64,000 bases of DNA, taken from Rhodococcus sp. (in: high G+C Gram-positive bacteria) (GTDB lineage Bacteria > Actinomycetota > Actinomycetes > Mycobacteriales > Mycobacteriaceae). The notes below the pieces were generated by a model. It was not told the origin of the DNA. It ran no database searches and was given only the letters and a program-made list of their open reading frames with translations. Positions within the stretch are counted from its first letter, which is position 1. Each line of letters opens with the position of its first letter. Both the position numbers and the translations under genes were made by a program. Below, piece after piece: positions 17,415 through 26,053 of the stretch. The stretch spans positions 1 to 64,000 of the forward strand of contig NZ_JAHFVG010000020.1 in assembly GCF_023264675.1 (NCBI RefSeq). Reading direction: 5' to 3'.

Positions 17415-18598
17415 CCGAGATCACGGGGGCATCGATCAGGCTCGACGGCGTCGTCAAGCAGTATCGCGGCCAGACCACGCCTGCGGTGAAGAAGATCGAT
17501 CTCGAGATCGAAGCCGGCCACATCGTCGCGTTCGTCGGGCCGTCGGGATGCGGTAAGACCACGACACTGAAGATGATCAACCGACTCATCGAACCCAGCG
17601 AAGGCAAGATCTTCATCGGCGATCGCGATGTCACCGGCGAAGATCCGGACAAACTGAGGCAGTCGATCGGGTACGTCATCCAGTCCGGCGGACTGTTTCC
17701 GCACTGGTCGGTCGCCAAGAATGTCGGCGCCATCCCGCGGGTACTCGGCTGGGATTCCAAGCGAATCGCCGAGCGCACCGACTACCTGCTCGACCTCGTC
17801 GGACTCGATCCAGCCGTCTACCGCGACCGTCTGCCGAAGGACATGTCCGGCGGCCAGCAGCAGCGCGTCGGTGTAGCCCGCGCACTCGCCGCCGACCCGC
17901 CCGTCCTGCTGATGGACGAACCGTTCGGTGCCGTCGACCCGATCACCCGAGTCAGATTGCAGGACAGTCTCATCGCCATCCAGCACGAACTGGCGAAGAC
18001 CATCGTCATCGTGACTCACGACTTCGAAGAAGCAACGAAGCTCGGCGACAAGGTTCTGATCCTGTCCGAAGGCGGGCACATCGAGCAGTACGCGACGCCC
18101 GAGGAAATTCTCGCGAAGCCGGCCAGCCCGTTCGTCGAAGAATTCATCGGATCCGGTGCGACGCTGGCACATCTCACCCTGTCCCGCGTCAAGGACGTCG
18201 ATCACGAATCGGTCGTCACGGCCCGTGTCGGCGACTCGTCGACCGAGGTCATCGCACGCGCGAAGGACGCCGGAGTGACCTGGATCGTCGTCGTCGACGA
18301 ACACGGAAGGCCGCGCGCCTGGCCGTCTCTCGACGAGGTTGCCACCAAGGACACCGTGTCCGACTACATCGACCCGCGTCTGCCCGTCGTCGCACCGTCG
18401 TCGACACTGAACGACGCGCTCGACACGATGCTCGCCGCCAGCCAGGGCGGCGTGATCGTCACCGACGGAAAGGGCGCCGTCACCGGCGCACTGACCATCA
18501 AGACGGTCATGACGGTCATCCGAAACCAACTCGACGAAGCACGCGAAGGCGACGGACACGTCTCCTACACCGCTCACGCGGAGGGCTCCACAGCATGA
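17411..18598 (+). CDS. Osmoprotectant ABC transporter ATPase (OpuCA-type) with CBS domains
   Basis: The 395-residue ATPase shows Walker A GPSGCGKTT near residue 43, the signature MSGGQQQR near 142, Walker B VLLMDEPFG near 162, and the switch His in IVTHDFEEA. After residue 260 come two CBS-like repeats (VTWIVVVDEHGRPR and QGGVIVTDGKGAVTGAL), the hallmark of glycine-betaine/choline/carnitine importers, where they sense ionic strength or a nucleotide. It lies between its two permease genes with 4-bp overlaps on both sides. Confidence 0.9.
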   Translation: MTEITGASIRLDGVVKQYRGQTTPAVKKIDLEIEAGHIVAFVGPSGCGKTTTLKMINRLIEPSEGKIFIGDRDVTGEDPDKLRQSIGYVIQSGGLFPHWSVAKNVGAIPRVLGWDSKRIAERTDYLLDLVGLDPAVYRDRLPKDMSGGQQQRVGVARALAADPPVLLMDEPFGAVDPITRVRLQDSLIAIQHELAKTIVIVTHDFEEATKLGDKVLILSEGGHIEQYATPEEILAKPASPFVEEFIGSGATLAHLTLSRVKDVDHESVVTARVGDSSTEVIARAKDAGVTWIVVVDEHGRPRAWPSLDEVATKDTVSDYIDPRLPVVAPSSTLNDALDTMLAASQGGVIVTDGKGAVTGALTIKTVMTVIRNQLDEAREGDGHVSYTAHAEGSTA

Positions 18599-19332
18599 AT
18601 CGATTGCGCCGCACGCCGATCGACGTGATATTCGAACCGTTGCTGATCGTGATCTTCGGCGTCGGCTACGTGATCTGGTACCGCTCGACCACGCTGACTC
18701 CGACCGAGGAAGCGTCGTTGGGGTGGGACAACCTACGGACGACGATCCTCGACCACATCACGCTGACGCTGACCGCGACGGTATTCGTCGTCATCATCGC
18801 AATTCCCTTGGGAATTCTGCTCACCCGCGAGAAGATCAGACCACTCAAGCCGATCGCCATCAACTTCGCCAACATCGGGCAGGCGGCGCCGGCCGTCGGT
18901 CTCATCGTGCTGCTGACGATGTGGCTGGGCACCGGATTCCGCACCGCTGTAGTAGGACTCGTCGTCTACGCGATCCTGCCGATTCTGCAGAACACGATCG
19001 TCGGTATCGATCAGGTGGACAAGCGAACCATCGAAGCGGCGCGCGGCATCGGCTTCTCCGGGCTGCGGACTCTGGTGCAGGTGGAATTGCCTCTCGCCGT
19101 CCCCGTGATTCTCAACGGTGTGCGGACCGCGCTGGTCATTCTGGTCGGAACGGCGACACTGAGCACCTTCATCGGCGCGACGAGCCTCGGGACCCTCATC
19201 ACCACCGGAGTGACACTGTTCCTTCCGAAGCTGCTCGTGTCCGGCGCGATCCTGGTTGCGCTGCTCGCCCTGACGATCGACTGGCTCGGACGTCTCGTCG
19301 AACTCGTTGCAACCCCACGAGGAGTGGCATGA
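18595..19332 (+). CDS. Osmoprotectant ABC transporter permease (OpuCD-type)
   Basis: The 245-residue permease has an N-terminal membrane helix near residues 13-30, a periplasm-facing loop, then five helices. The EAA-type loop IEAARGIGFSGLRTLVQVELPLA near residue 143 contacts the ATPase. It completes the heterodimeric channel with the product of 16770. Both junctions overlap by 4 bp. Confidence 0.88.
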   Translation: MNRLRRTPIDVIFEPLLIVIFGVGYVIWYRSTTLTPTEEASLGWDNLRTTILDHITLTLTATVFVVIIAIPLGILLTREKIRPLKPIAINFANIGQAAPAVGLIVLLTMWLGTGFRTAVVGLVVYAILPILQNTIVGIDQVDKRTIEAARGIGFSGLRTLVQVELPLAVPVILNGVRTALVILVGTATLSTFIGATSLGTLITTGVTLFLPKLLVSGAILVALLALTIDWLGRLVELVATPRGVA

Positions 19333-20294
19333 TTCGCCGTCTAGCGCTGGTCGCGCTCGTCGCGACGCTGGCCACCGGCTGCGGGCTCGTCAGCTCGTCG
19401 GGAACCTTTCAGGCCACGACCCTGCCCGACGGCGAAAAGCCGCTGGACGGAACATCACTCGTCGTGACATCCAAGAGCTTCACCGAGGGTGTGCTGCTCG
19501 GCAAGATCACCGCGACGTACCTCGCTGCGGCTGGTGCCGATGTGTCCGACCTGACCGGCGCCCCCGGATCCGCGTCGTCCAGGCAGGCACAGCTCAACGG
19601 CGATGCCGACATCCTGTGGGAATACACCGGAACCGGCTGGGTCAACTACCACGGCGAGACCGAAACCATCGCGGACCCCGGTGAACTGTGGCAGAAGGTG
19701 CACGACATCGAGCTGAGCTCGAACGACCTCGAATGGTTGCCGCCCGCCAACTTCAACGACACCTACGCGTTCGCCGCGGCCTCCGGCACAGCCGAGAAGC
19801 TCGGCGTGAAGACGCTCTCCGACGTGGCCAAGTTACCGGCCGCCGAGCGTACGTTCTGCGTTGACGACGAGTTCTTCAGCCGCGCAGATGGATTCGTGCC
19901 GATGCTGGACACCTACGGTATCCCGCTCAACGGGCCCGACGGAGTGCCGTCGAACCAGGTCACCCGCATGGACGCGGGCGTGGTCTACACATCGACGGCA
20001 GACAGCGCGCCCTGTAACTTCGGCATGGTCTACACCACCGACGGTCGAATCAAGAACCTGAACCTCACCGTTCTCGACGACGACAGAAGTTACTTCCTGC
20101 CGTACAGCGGAACTGCCGTCATCCGTGCATCGGTGCTGCAGGCGCATCCGGAGATCGCCCCGCTCATCGCCGACATCTCCGAGCGTCTGACCGACGACCT
20201 CATGCAGGAACTGAACGGCAAGGTCGACATCGAGGGCGAAGATCCCTCCGACGTCGCGTACGAGTGGTTGCAGAGCGAGGGGCTCGTCGTCTGA
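19329..20294 (+). CDS. Osmoprotectant substrate-binding lipoprotein (OpuCC/ProX-type)
   Basis: The 321-residue protein has a lipoprotein signal (IRRLALVALVATLATGCG, Cys at residue 18). The mature part begins LVVTSKSFTEGVLLGKI, typical of quaternary-ammonium binding proteins, and contains the WEYTGTGWVNY segment whose aromatics form the binding cage in this family. It delivers substrate to the two permeases. Choline, betaine or carnitine cannot be told apart here. The palindrome array begins 12 bp after its stop. Confidence 0.9.
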   Translation: MIRRLALVALVATLATGCGLVSSSGTFQATTLPDGEKPLDGTSLVVTSKSFTEGVLLGKITATYLAAAGADVSDLTGAPGSASSRQAQLNGDADILWEYTGTGWVNYHGETETIADPGELWQKVHDIELSSNDLEWLPPANFNDTYAFAAASGTAEKLGVKTLSDVAKLPAAERTFCVDDEFFSRADGFVPMLDTYGIPLNGPDGVPSNQVTRMDAGVVYTSTADSAPCNFGMVYTTDGRIKNLNLTVLDDDRSYFLPYSGTAVIRASVLQAHPEIAPLIADISERLTDDLMQELNGKVDIEGEDPSDVAYEWLQSEGLVV

Positions 20295-20305
20295 CCCAGC
20301 CCCCC

Positions 20306-20604
20306 CACCCCTACGCAAACGCACGTGCGTTTGCGTGGGGGCGGGGTGTTGGTCTCGGGGTTTGCGAGAACGCACGTGCGTTTGTGTGGGGGCGGGGTAT
20401 CGGTGTGGCGTTCGCGAGAACGCACGTGCGTTTGTGCGGGGGTGGGGTGTTGGTCTCGGGGTTTGCGAGAACGCACGTGCGTTTGCGTCGGGGCGCGGTG
20501 TTGGTCTCGGGGTTTGCGAGAACGCACGTGCGTTTGCGTCGGGGCGCGGTGTTGGTCTCGGGGTTTGCGAGAACGCACGTGCGTTTGCGTGGGGGCGGGG
20601 GTAT
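20306..20604. repeat. Tandem array B: six 51-bp units with an AACGCACGTGCGTT palindrome
   Basis: Six cores (CGCACGTGCG) begin at 20320, 20371, 20421, 20472, 20523 and 20574, a spacing of 50-51 bp. Copy 1 is a perfect 24-bp palindrome at 20313-20336, extended by C-rich and G-rich arms into a much longer hairpin. Copies 2-6 have left arm GCGAGAACGC and right arm GCGTTTGYG. The spacer is a G-rich GGTGTTGGTCTCGGG stretch. The array fills the space between the convergent transporter operon and the lipoprotein at 20617. Because 51 is a multiple of three, long artificial frames cross it. Its function is unknown. Confidence 0.9.
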
Positions 20605-20616
20605 CGGGGCGGGGGC

Positions 20617-21210
20617 TCAGCCTGCCGGTGTGGGTGCAGGCGCTTCCTGCTGGGCGGGATCCTGTGCGGCGGGATCCTGTGCGGCCGGATCCTGCTGGGG
20701 AACTTCCTGAAGCTGCGGGTCCTGACTCTGCTGCTGCATCTGCTTGGCGAACTCGCAGTTCTGCTGCGCGTACGTATCGATGCGAGTGCTCGCGTCACGA
20801 GCGGCAGTGATGCTGTCGACGTCCATGCTGGCCTGCGTCTTCGCCTGGTACTCCTCGAGCGAGGACGTGCCGTTGACGAGTTCCGACACCTGGGCGCTCG
20901 CGTCGCGCACCGTCGTGAGATCCGCCGCGATATCCGGATCCGCCGCCGCGATGGCCGGGTCGTAGTGCTCGGGCAGGCCGTTGCCGTACTCGGTCAGCAC
21001 TGCCTGGAATCCGGCCCAATCGGCGGGATCGATGGCGGTGTTGGACTGCGAATCCATCTCGAACTTGGAAATGTCCTCGAGGTGGGTGCACAGGTCACCG
21101 CCGCTCGAGGCGTCGGAACTCTCGTCAGATCCTCCGTCGGACCCGCAGCCGGCGAGCCCCATGGTGAGGGCGGCAGCGATGACGACGATCGAGCGAGCTG
21201 AGGGCTTCAT
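20617..21210 (-). CDS. Lipoprotein with Gln/Pro-rich tail, hypothetical
   Basis: The 197-residue protein has a lipoprotein signal (KPSARSIVVIAAALTMGLAG, Cys at 22), a Ser/Asp-rich linker, and a helical domain between GGDLCTHLEDISKF and QQNCEFAKQMQQQ whose two Cys may pair. The C-terminus is a low-complexity Gln/Pro/Asp tail with DPAAQ repeats. It resembles the lipoprotein at 13973. ATG at 21210 is the natural signal start. Confidence 0.72.
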   Translation of the reverse strand: MKPSARSIVVIAAALTMGLAGCGSDGGSDESSDASSGGDLCTHLEDISKFEMDSQSNTAIDPADWAGFQAVLTEYGNGLPEHYDPAIAAADPDIAADLTTVRDASAQVSELVNGTSSLEEYQAKTQASMDVDSITAARDASTRIDTYAQQNCEFAKQMQQQSQDPQLQEVPQQDPAAQDPAAQDPAQQEAPAPTPAG

Positions 21211-21332
21211 ACGGGCAATTCTCCAAACTGACGAGCGTGCGGGTCGGCCTCCACAGTCACAGTTCCGTCCGTCGATGTCGAGTTGGCCTACTCCGGCCTG
21301 TGAATTGTCACTGCCCGTGCCGTCTCCGAGCG

Positions 21333-22169
21333 TCAGGAAACCCGCACGGAGACGGAGCGGAGGACGTCGGCGACCGCGGCGGCTCCGATGCTGGTCATGA
21401 TCATCGCGGCATGGTCGAGGCCCGGCATCCGGCGGACGGACGCGAGTGTGCGATCGCCGATCTGATCCGGGGTGTACATCGGCGCTGTGTCCGTGCCGAC
21501 ACTCCACTCGGCGTACAGCAGGTGGATGGGCGCCACGACCTGCTCGAACCGCGAAGCGCCGAAGAAGACATCCTCGGCATCGCCGACGACAGCCTCGGTG
21601 GAGAGTCGCACCCGACCGTCGCGCAGGTCGTGTTCGGCGTACACCCGAAGCAGAGGATCCGACGGATCGAGCAGGGGCATGCTCGTCGCCGTCAGGAACT
21701 GCACGTACTCGTCGAGGGTCCAGGTCCGCCGAGTCCTCTCGATCTTGTCGGCGAACGCCGCGCCGACGGTCTCGCGAGTGAGCCCGGCGGGCGGAAGTGC
21801 CGGAATTCCGCCGTCGACCAGAACGAGGTCCTTCACCCGATCGGGGTACCGAGCGGCCAGTTCGACGGCGACGAAGCCGCCCATGGACATTCCGCACACC
21901 TGAATTCGATCGATGCCGAGCTCGTCGAGAACCGCGACCAGGTCCTCGGCGTGCCGGGCCAACGACGACGGCCCGACGACGCCCACGCTGTCACCGCGCC
22001 CTCGTAGGTCCGGCACGAGGAGGGAGAGATCCGGTGCTTCGGCACGAAGCCACGTCCAGAGAGCACGCTGGCTGGATATCCCGTGTACGAGAAGTATCGG
22101 TTCCGATGTGCCGTCGAATCGCTCGACGGCGAGAGCGCCGCCCGTCACGGGGATCTGGTGTGTGCTCAT
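21333..22169 (-). CDS. Alpha/beta hydrolase
   Basis: The 278-residue enzyme has the alpha/beta hydrolase layout: ILLVHGISSQRALW (oxyanion HG), DLRGRGDS, the nucleophile elbow CGMSMGGFVA and the C-terminal GLDHAAM with the catalytic His. It resembles esterases or C-C hydrolases of small molecules, and no specific substrate is suggested by context. The ATG at 22169 is used; a GTG three codons upstream is also possible. Confidence 0.82.
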   Translation of the reverse strand: MSTHQIPVTGGALAVERFDGTSEPILLVHGISSQRALWTWLRAEAPDLSLLVPDLRGRGDSVGVVGPSSLARHAEDLVAVLDELGIDRIQVCGMSMGGFVAVELAARYPDRVKDLVLVDGGIPALPPAGLTRETVGAAFADKIERTRRTWTLDEYVQFLTATSMPLLDPSDPLLRVYAEHDLRDGRVRLSTEAVVGDAEDVFFGASRFEQVVAPIHLLYAEWSVGTDTAPMYTPDQIGDRTLASVRRMPGLDHAAMIMTSIGAAAVADVLRSVSVRVS

Positions 22170-22325
22170 GCCGTCCACGGTAGGGCGGGACCGACGGCGC
22201 AGCTATGGAGATTTCGTCCATTCTTCTCGCCCGGCACCCGGCGGGGATATCGGCCATGTCTCTCGCCGCACAGTGCGCGCCGAAGCCGGATTGAGTACGC
22301 CGTCGTTCGAACGTATGGTCGAACA

Positions 22326-22634
22326 ATGAGGGTGAACGGATCGAGCGGTGGCGTAGATCCGCGCCGCCGTCCGTTCAAGGTTCTGACGCCGTCGGTGAAG
22401 GTGTTGATCGACCTGTCGATCCTGTATCCGCAGCCTCCCCACCACAGCGGCAACTACACGGCGGAAGGCTTCGACGTCCGCGCCGTCGTGCCCGGCGACC
22501 TCAGCGAGTGGTCGATGACCGTCGACGGCGACTGGATCGGCCGCGTCACCTATCAGCTGATGTCGAAAGATCGCTGCGAGACCGTCACACACTGGGTGCC
22601 GAGCCGCGTACTCAAACCACTGCGCCCTAGATGA
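22326..22634 (+). CDS. Hypothetical protein
   Basis: This 102-residue soluble protein has no recognised family. It contains SVKVLIDLSILYPQ and a C-terminal WIGRVTYQLMSKDRCETVTH strand-rich part that could form a small beta fold. The ATG at 22326 is used because upstream codons overlap the divergent hydrolase gene. Its TGA overlaps the 3' end of the convergent lipoprotein by 8 bp. Confidence 0.5.
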   Translation: MRVNGSSGGVDPRRRPFKVLTPSVKVLIDLSILYPQPPHHSGNYTAEGFDVRAVVPGDLSEWSMTVDGDWIGRVTYQLMSKDRCETVTHWVPSRVLKPLRPR

Positions 22635-23202
22635 CCGAGACCCGCACGCTCGGGGGATCCTGCTCCGACGTCACCGTGAAATGGGGCCGATCGACCGACG
22701 TTCCGATGAACGCCTGCGTGACACCGTCCGACGGCTCCACCGTCCGGCACGACACGATGCCTGGATCGATCGAATCGAGGATGACCGGCCGTGCGGTCGA
22801 ACCGGACTCCGGAGACGGCGACGAGATCAGATCGATCTGCAGAATGGACGTGCCTGGCACGTCTACCTCGGCATTGTCGTCGTAGGTCACGGCAGCATCG
22901 ACGTAGCGACCGACGTAATTGACCACCCCGTCGCCGAAGAACGTGAACACCACGCCGCTCTCGTCGATCCGGACGTCGGAAATTCCGAACGGAGACGGCG
23001 GCGTCGTGGTCGCGGGTACGCCCAGAATCGACGGCGGAAGTACCGGGGCCGGTGACCCAACGGTGAACGATCCCGACGCGATTCGAATGTCGTCCACGGT
23101 CGTCGTCGCGGTGGTCTCGGTGACGGTCTCGTCCTCGTCCGCGCTACTGCATCCCGCCAGCACCAGGCTCGCCGCGATGAGCAGCGCCACCCCAGTTCGC
23201 AT
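22627..23202 (-). CDS. Lipoprotein, hypothetical
   Basis: The 191-residue protein has a lipoprotein signal (RTGVALLIAASLVLAG, Cys at 18 in AGCSS), an acidic Thr-rich linker, then a beta-rich domain (GVVFTFFGDGVVNYVGRYV, then AFIGTSVDRPHFTVT). Two Cys are present, the lipid-modified one and IVSCRTV. Another ATG four codons upstream (23214) is also possible. No function is assigned. Confidence 0.68.
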   Translation of the reverse strand: MRTGVALLIAASLVLAGCSSADEDETVTETTATTTVDDIRIASGSFTVGSPAPVLPPSILGVPATTTPPSPFGISDVRIDESGVVFTFFGDGVVNYVGRYVDAAVTYDDNAEVDVPGTSILQIDLISSPSPESGSTARPVILDSIDPGIVSCRTVEPSDGVTQAFIGTSVDRPHFTVTSEQDPPSVRVSVI

Positions 23203-23243
23203 GTGGACGACCATATACCGACCAGCGATGAGAGAATAACTCG

Positions 23244-24590
23244 GTGAAAACCGGTGAGCAGATAGTGCAGGAACTCCCCTGGAAATGGGCAGTGCAGGGC
23301 CGCATCTTCATCATCGGCGGCCTCGGCTTCATGTTCGACGCCTGGGATGTGGCACTGAACGGATTCCTGACGCCGCTGCTCGGCGCGTACTGGGATCTCT
23401 CGCAGACCGAGCGAGGCCTCGTCGCGACCGGCAACCTCATCGGCATGGCGGTGGGGGCCGTCGTCTGGGGAACCATCGCGGACCGCCTCGGCCGTAAACG
23501 GGCGTTCGCGCTGACCCTGCTGATCTTCGCGCTGTTCTCGATTCTCGGCGCCCTCTCGCCGAACTTCGAGATCTTCGTCCTTCTGCGGTTCTGTGCCGGA
23601 TTCGGTCTCGGCGGCTGCATCCCCGTCGACTACGCGCTCGTCAGCGAGTTCTCGCCGCGCCGCATTCGCGGAAAGGTGCTCTCGGCCATGGACGGGTGGT
23701 GGCCCGTCGGCGCGACGCTCTGCGGAGTGGTTGCCACACTTCTGGTTCCGATCGATGGCGATGTGCGATGGCGAATCATGTTGCTGTTCATGATCTTACC
23801 GGCGCTGCTGCTGTTCTGGGTGCGGCGTGGCATCCCGGAATCGCCCATCTACCTGGCCAAGGTCGGCCGCGAGGTCGAGGCGCGGGCGATCATCGACGAC
23901 ATGGTCACCCGCACCGGCGCCGAAACGTTCGACTACTCGATCATCGCGCAGACCACGGTCAAGAGCGGACTGAAGGCCGTGTGGAGTTACAGCCCTCGGA
24001 TCACCTCGGCGGCATGGCTGCTGTTCGTCTCGATCATCCTGCTGTACTACGCCGCACTGAGTTGGATGCCGTCCATCCTGCGCCGCGAGGGCTACGACGA
24101 CTTCGCCGCGTTCGCCGGCACGACGCTGATGACTGCCGTCGGAATTCTCGGAGTCGCCGTCTCGGCGTACCTCGTGGAGGTCGTCGGTCGGAAATGGGTC
24201 ATCGGAATCTCGGGCCCCATCGCCGGTGGTGCGCTCGTGCTGTTCGCGGTGATGCTCGACCTCGGCTCCGGGGTGCTGCTGTGGCTCGCGATCTTCGGGT
24301 TCGTGATCCAGATCGCGATACCGGTGCTGTATTGCTATGTGTCCGAGCTGTACCCGACGCCGTTGCGGGCGTCGGGATTCGGCTACGCGTCCTCGGTCAG
24401 CCGCATCGCCACCGGCTTCGCACCACTGCTGTTCGGATCGGTGATGTGGCCGATCCTCGGCCTGCCGCTCACCTTCGCGATCGTCACCGGATTCGTCGTG
24501 CTCGCCGTGCTGTGGATGGCGTATGCGGCACCGGAAACCAAGGGCCGTGAACTGGACACGCTGACCGAGGAGCCTGCCGCCGTCAGCTGA
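23244..24590 (+). CDS. MFS transporter, sugar/organic-acid porter type
   Basis: The 448-residue protein has 12 predicted helices with the MFS loop motif WGTIADRLGRKRAF after helix 2 and a second copy-like YLVEVVGRKWV in the second half, plus ELYPTPLRASGFGYASS typical of the metabolite:H+ symporter group. It is likely a proton symporter. The monooxygenase genes downstream suggest a sulfur- or nitrogen-containing organic substrate, but only by position. GTG at 23244 is the start. Confidence 0.82.
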   Translation: MKTGEQIVQELPWKWAVQGRIFIIGGLGFMFDAWDVALNGFLTPLLGAYWDLSQTERGLVATGNLIGMAVGAVVWGTIADRLGRKRAFALTLLIFALFSILGALSPNFEIFVLLRFCAGFGLGGCIPVDYALVSEFSPRRIRGKVLSAMDGWWPVGATLCGVVATLLVPIDGDVRWRIMLLFMILPALLLFWVRRGIPESPIYLAKVGREVEARAIIDDMVTRTGAETFDYSIIAQTTVKSGLKAVWSYSPRITSAAWLLFVSIILLYYAALSWMPSILRREGYDDFAAFAGTTLMTAVGILGVAVSAYLVEVVGRKWVIGISGPIAGGALVLFAVMLDLGSGVLLWLAIFGFVIQIAIPVLYCYVSELYPTPLRASGFGYASSVSRIATGFAPLLFGSVMWPILGLPLTFAIVTGFVVLAVLWMAYAAPETKGRELDTLTEEPAAVS

Positions 24591-24672
24591 CGGAGCCGAA
24601 CACGGTCAACTCTCAGGCTCACGATGATTCGAAGTGGTGACACTCAACCGTTCCTGGTTGAAGGTTGGACCC

Positions 24673-25902
24673 ATGACATCCACCGTGCCGACCATCGGAG
24701 TCGTCGAACCAGGATCACGCGAGTACCGCGACCTGCTTGCGTCCATCGCCGAAGGAGCAAGCGCGCGCGATCTCGCCGACGAGAATCCACATCGGCAGAT
24801 CGAGCAGCTGCGGCACGCCGGGTTCGGAACCTTGCGCCTACCCAAGGCCATCGGCGGTGCAGGGCTGAGTGTTCGGGAACTGTTCGGAGTCATCGTCGAC
24901 CTCGCGGAAGCAGACCCCATCGTCGCGCACATCCTGCGCACCCACTACTGGTTCGTCGAGGAGCGGCTGCGTCAGGCCACCGCGGTCGATTACGCCGGCT
25001 ACGAGAACGACCGCTGGATCCAGCTGATCCTGCAGGGCAAGATCTTCGGCAACGCCAGCAGTGAGCGTGGATCGCAGGCCGTCGGCAACTTCAAATACGG
25101 AACACACCTGACGACGAGCGGCGACGGATACCTCCTCGACGGCGAGAAGTTCTACAGCACCGGAACTCTGTTCTCGGATTACGTCAGCATCTGGGCCGAC
25201 ATCAACGGTGTCGCCGTGGCCTCGGTGATCGTCCCGACCGACCGAGACGGAGTCGAGATCATCGACGACTGGGACGGAATCGGACAGCGCCGAACCGGAA
25301 CCGGTACAACGAGATTCAACTCGGTCGCGGTCGATCAGAGCGATATCGTCTCCCGTATACCCCTCGACGCCGCACCCGACCCGTCCTTCCAGTTCGCGTT
25401 TCTGCAGCTGTACTTGCACGGCCTGGTCAGCGGCATCCTGCGCAGCGTGGTCTCCGACGCCGTCACGCTGATCGCCGGGCGCACCCGCGGATTCGCGCAC
25501 GGACCGACCGAAGAACTGTCGCGGGATCCACTGTTGCAGAACGCACTCGGAAAACTCTCCAGCACCGCCTTCGCCGCCGAGGCCATCACCCTCGCCGCCG
25601 CGGATGCCATCGACGCAGCATTCACCTCGCTCGCCAACGCGATCCCCGACGCCGAACTCGCCGCCACTGCATCGCTGCGGTCGTCGCAAGCCAAGGTGCA
25701 CATCGACGACATCGCGACCCGCGCCGCTACCGTGCTGTTCGAAGTCGGCGGCGCCTCCGCAGCGTCGCGGGCGAAGAACCTCGACCGGCACTGGCGAAAC
25801 ATTCGCACCATCACCCTGCACAACCCCGCCGCCTACAAGGCGTCGGCGATCGGTAACACGCTGCTCAACTCCGAGCCGCTTCCGTTCAACGGCTACTTCT
25901 GA
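24673..25902 (+). CDS. Acyl-CoA-dehydrogenase-fold flavin monooxygenase (DszC/SfnC-like)
   Basis: The 409-residue protein has the fold of acyl-CoA dehydrogenases but fits the FMNH2-dependent monooxygenase branch: KAIGGAGLSVRELF near residue 56, GEKFYSTGTLFSDYVSIWA near 160, and GGASAASRAKNLDRHWRNIRT near the end, the typical R-x-x-RN signature of DszC-type enzymes. It likely oxidises a sulfur or amine compound with flavin supplied by a reductase. No reductase gene is nearby. ATG at 24673 follows an AAGGTTGGA site. Confidence 0.78.
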   Translation: MTSTVPTIGVVEPGSREYRDLLASIAEGASARDLADENPHRQIEQLRHAGFGTLRLPKAIGGAGLSVRELFGVIVDLAEADPIVAHILRTHYWFVEERLRQATAVDYAGYENDRWIQLILQGKIFGNASSERGSQAVGNFKYGTHLTTSGDGYLLDGEKFYSTGTLFSDYVSIWADINGVAVASVIVPTDRDGVEIIDDWDGIGQRRTGTGTTRFNSVAVDQSDIVSRIPLDAAPDPSFQFAFLQLYLHGLVSGILRSVVSDAVTLIAGRTRGFAHGPTEELSRDPLLQNALGKLSSTAFAAEAITLAAADAIDAAFTSLANAIPDAELAATASLRSSQAKVHIDDIATRAATVLFEVGGASAASRAKNLDRHWRNIRTITLHNPAAYKASAIGNTLLNSEPLPFNGYF

Positions 25903-25921
25903 CGGTGCCTCCCTGCCAGAA

Positions 25922-26012
25922 CCCCGCAAACGCACGTGCCTTTGCGCGGGGAGAGGCGTCGAGCAGCGGGCGGGGCTCGTCCTGACGCGAACGCACGTGC
26001 GTTTGCGTCAGG
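25922..26012. repeat. Two AACGCACGTGCGTT-type hairpins between the monooxygenase genes
   Basis: The second element, 25981-26012, is a 32-bp inverted repeat with one mismatched pair (CCTGACGC arms around AACGCACGTGCGTT). The first, 25922-25951, has CCCCGC/GCGGGG arms with a diverged core (CGCACGTGCC). They share the core of the arrays at 1-170 and 20306-20604. Here they lie between two genes of the same direction, ending 41 bp before the next start. Confidence 0.8.
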
Positions 26013-26053
26013 GATACAACCGAAATCAGCGCTATCTCCGACAAAGGATCCTC

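Noticed and set aside
20306-20604. CRISPR-like array
   Set aside because: Repeats are palindromes with near-identical spacers; no unique spacers and no cas genes are present.
20325-20810. Long plus- and minus-strand frames across array B giving 17-residue repeats
   Set aside because: The frames exist only because the unit is 51 bp; they run in several frames on both strands, are Arg/Cys/Gly-rich and have no ribosome site.
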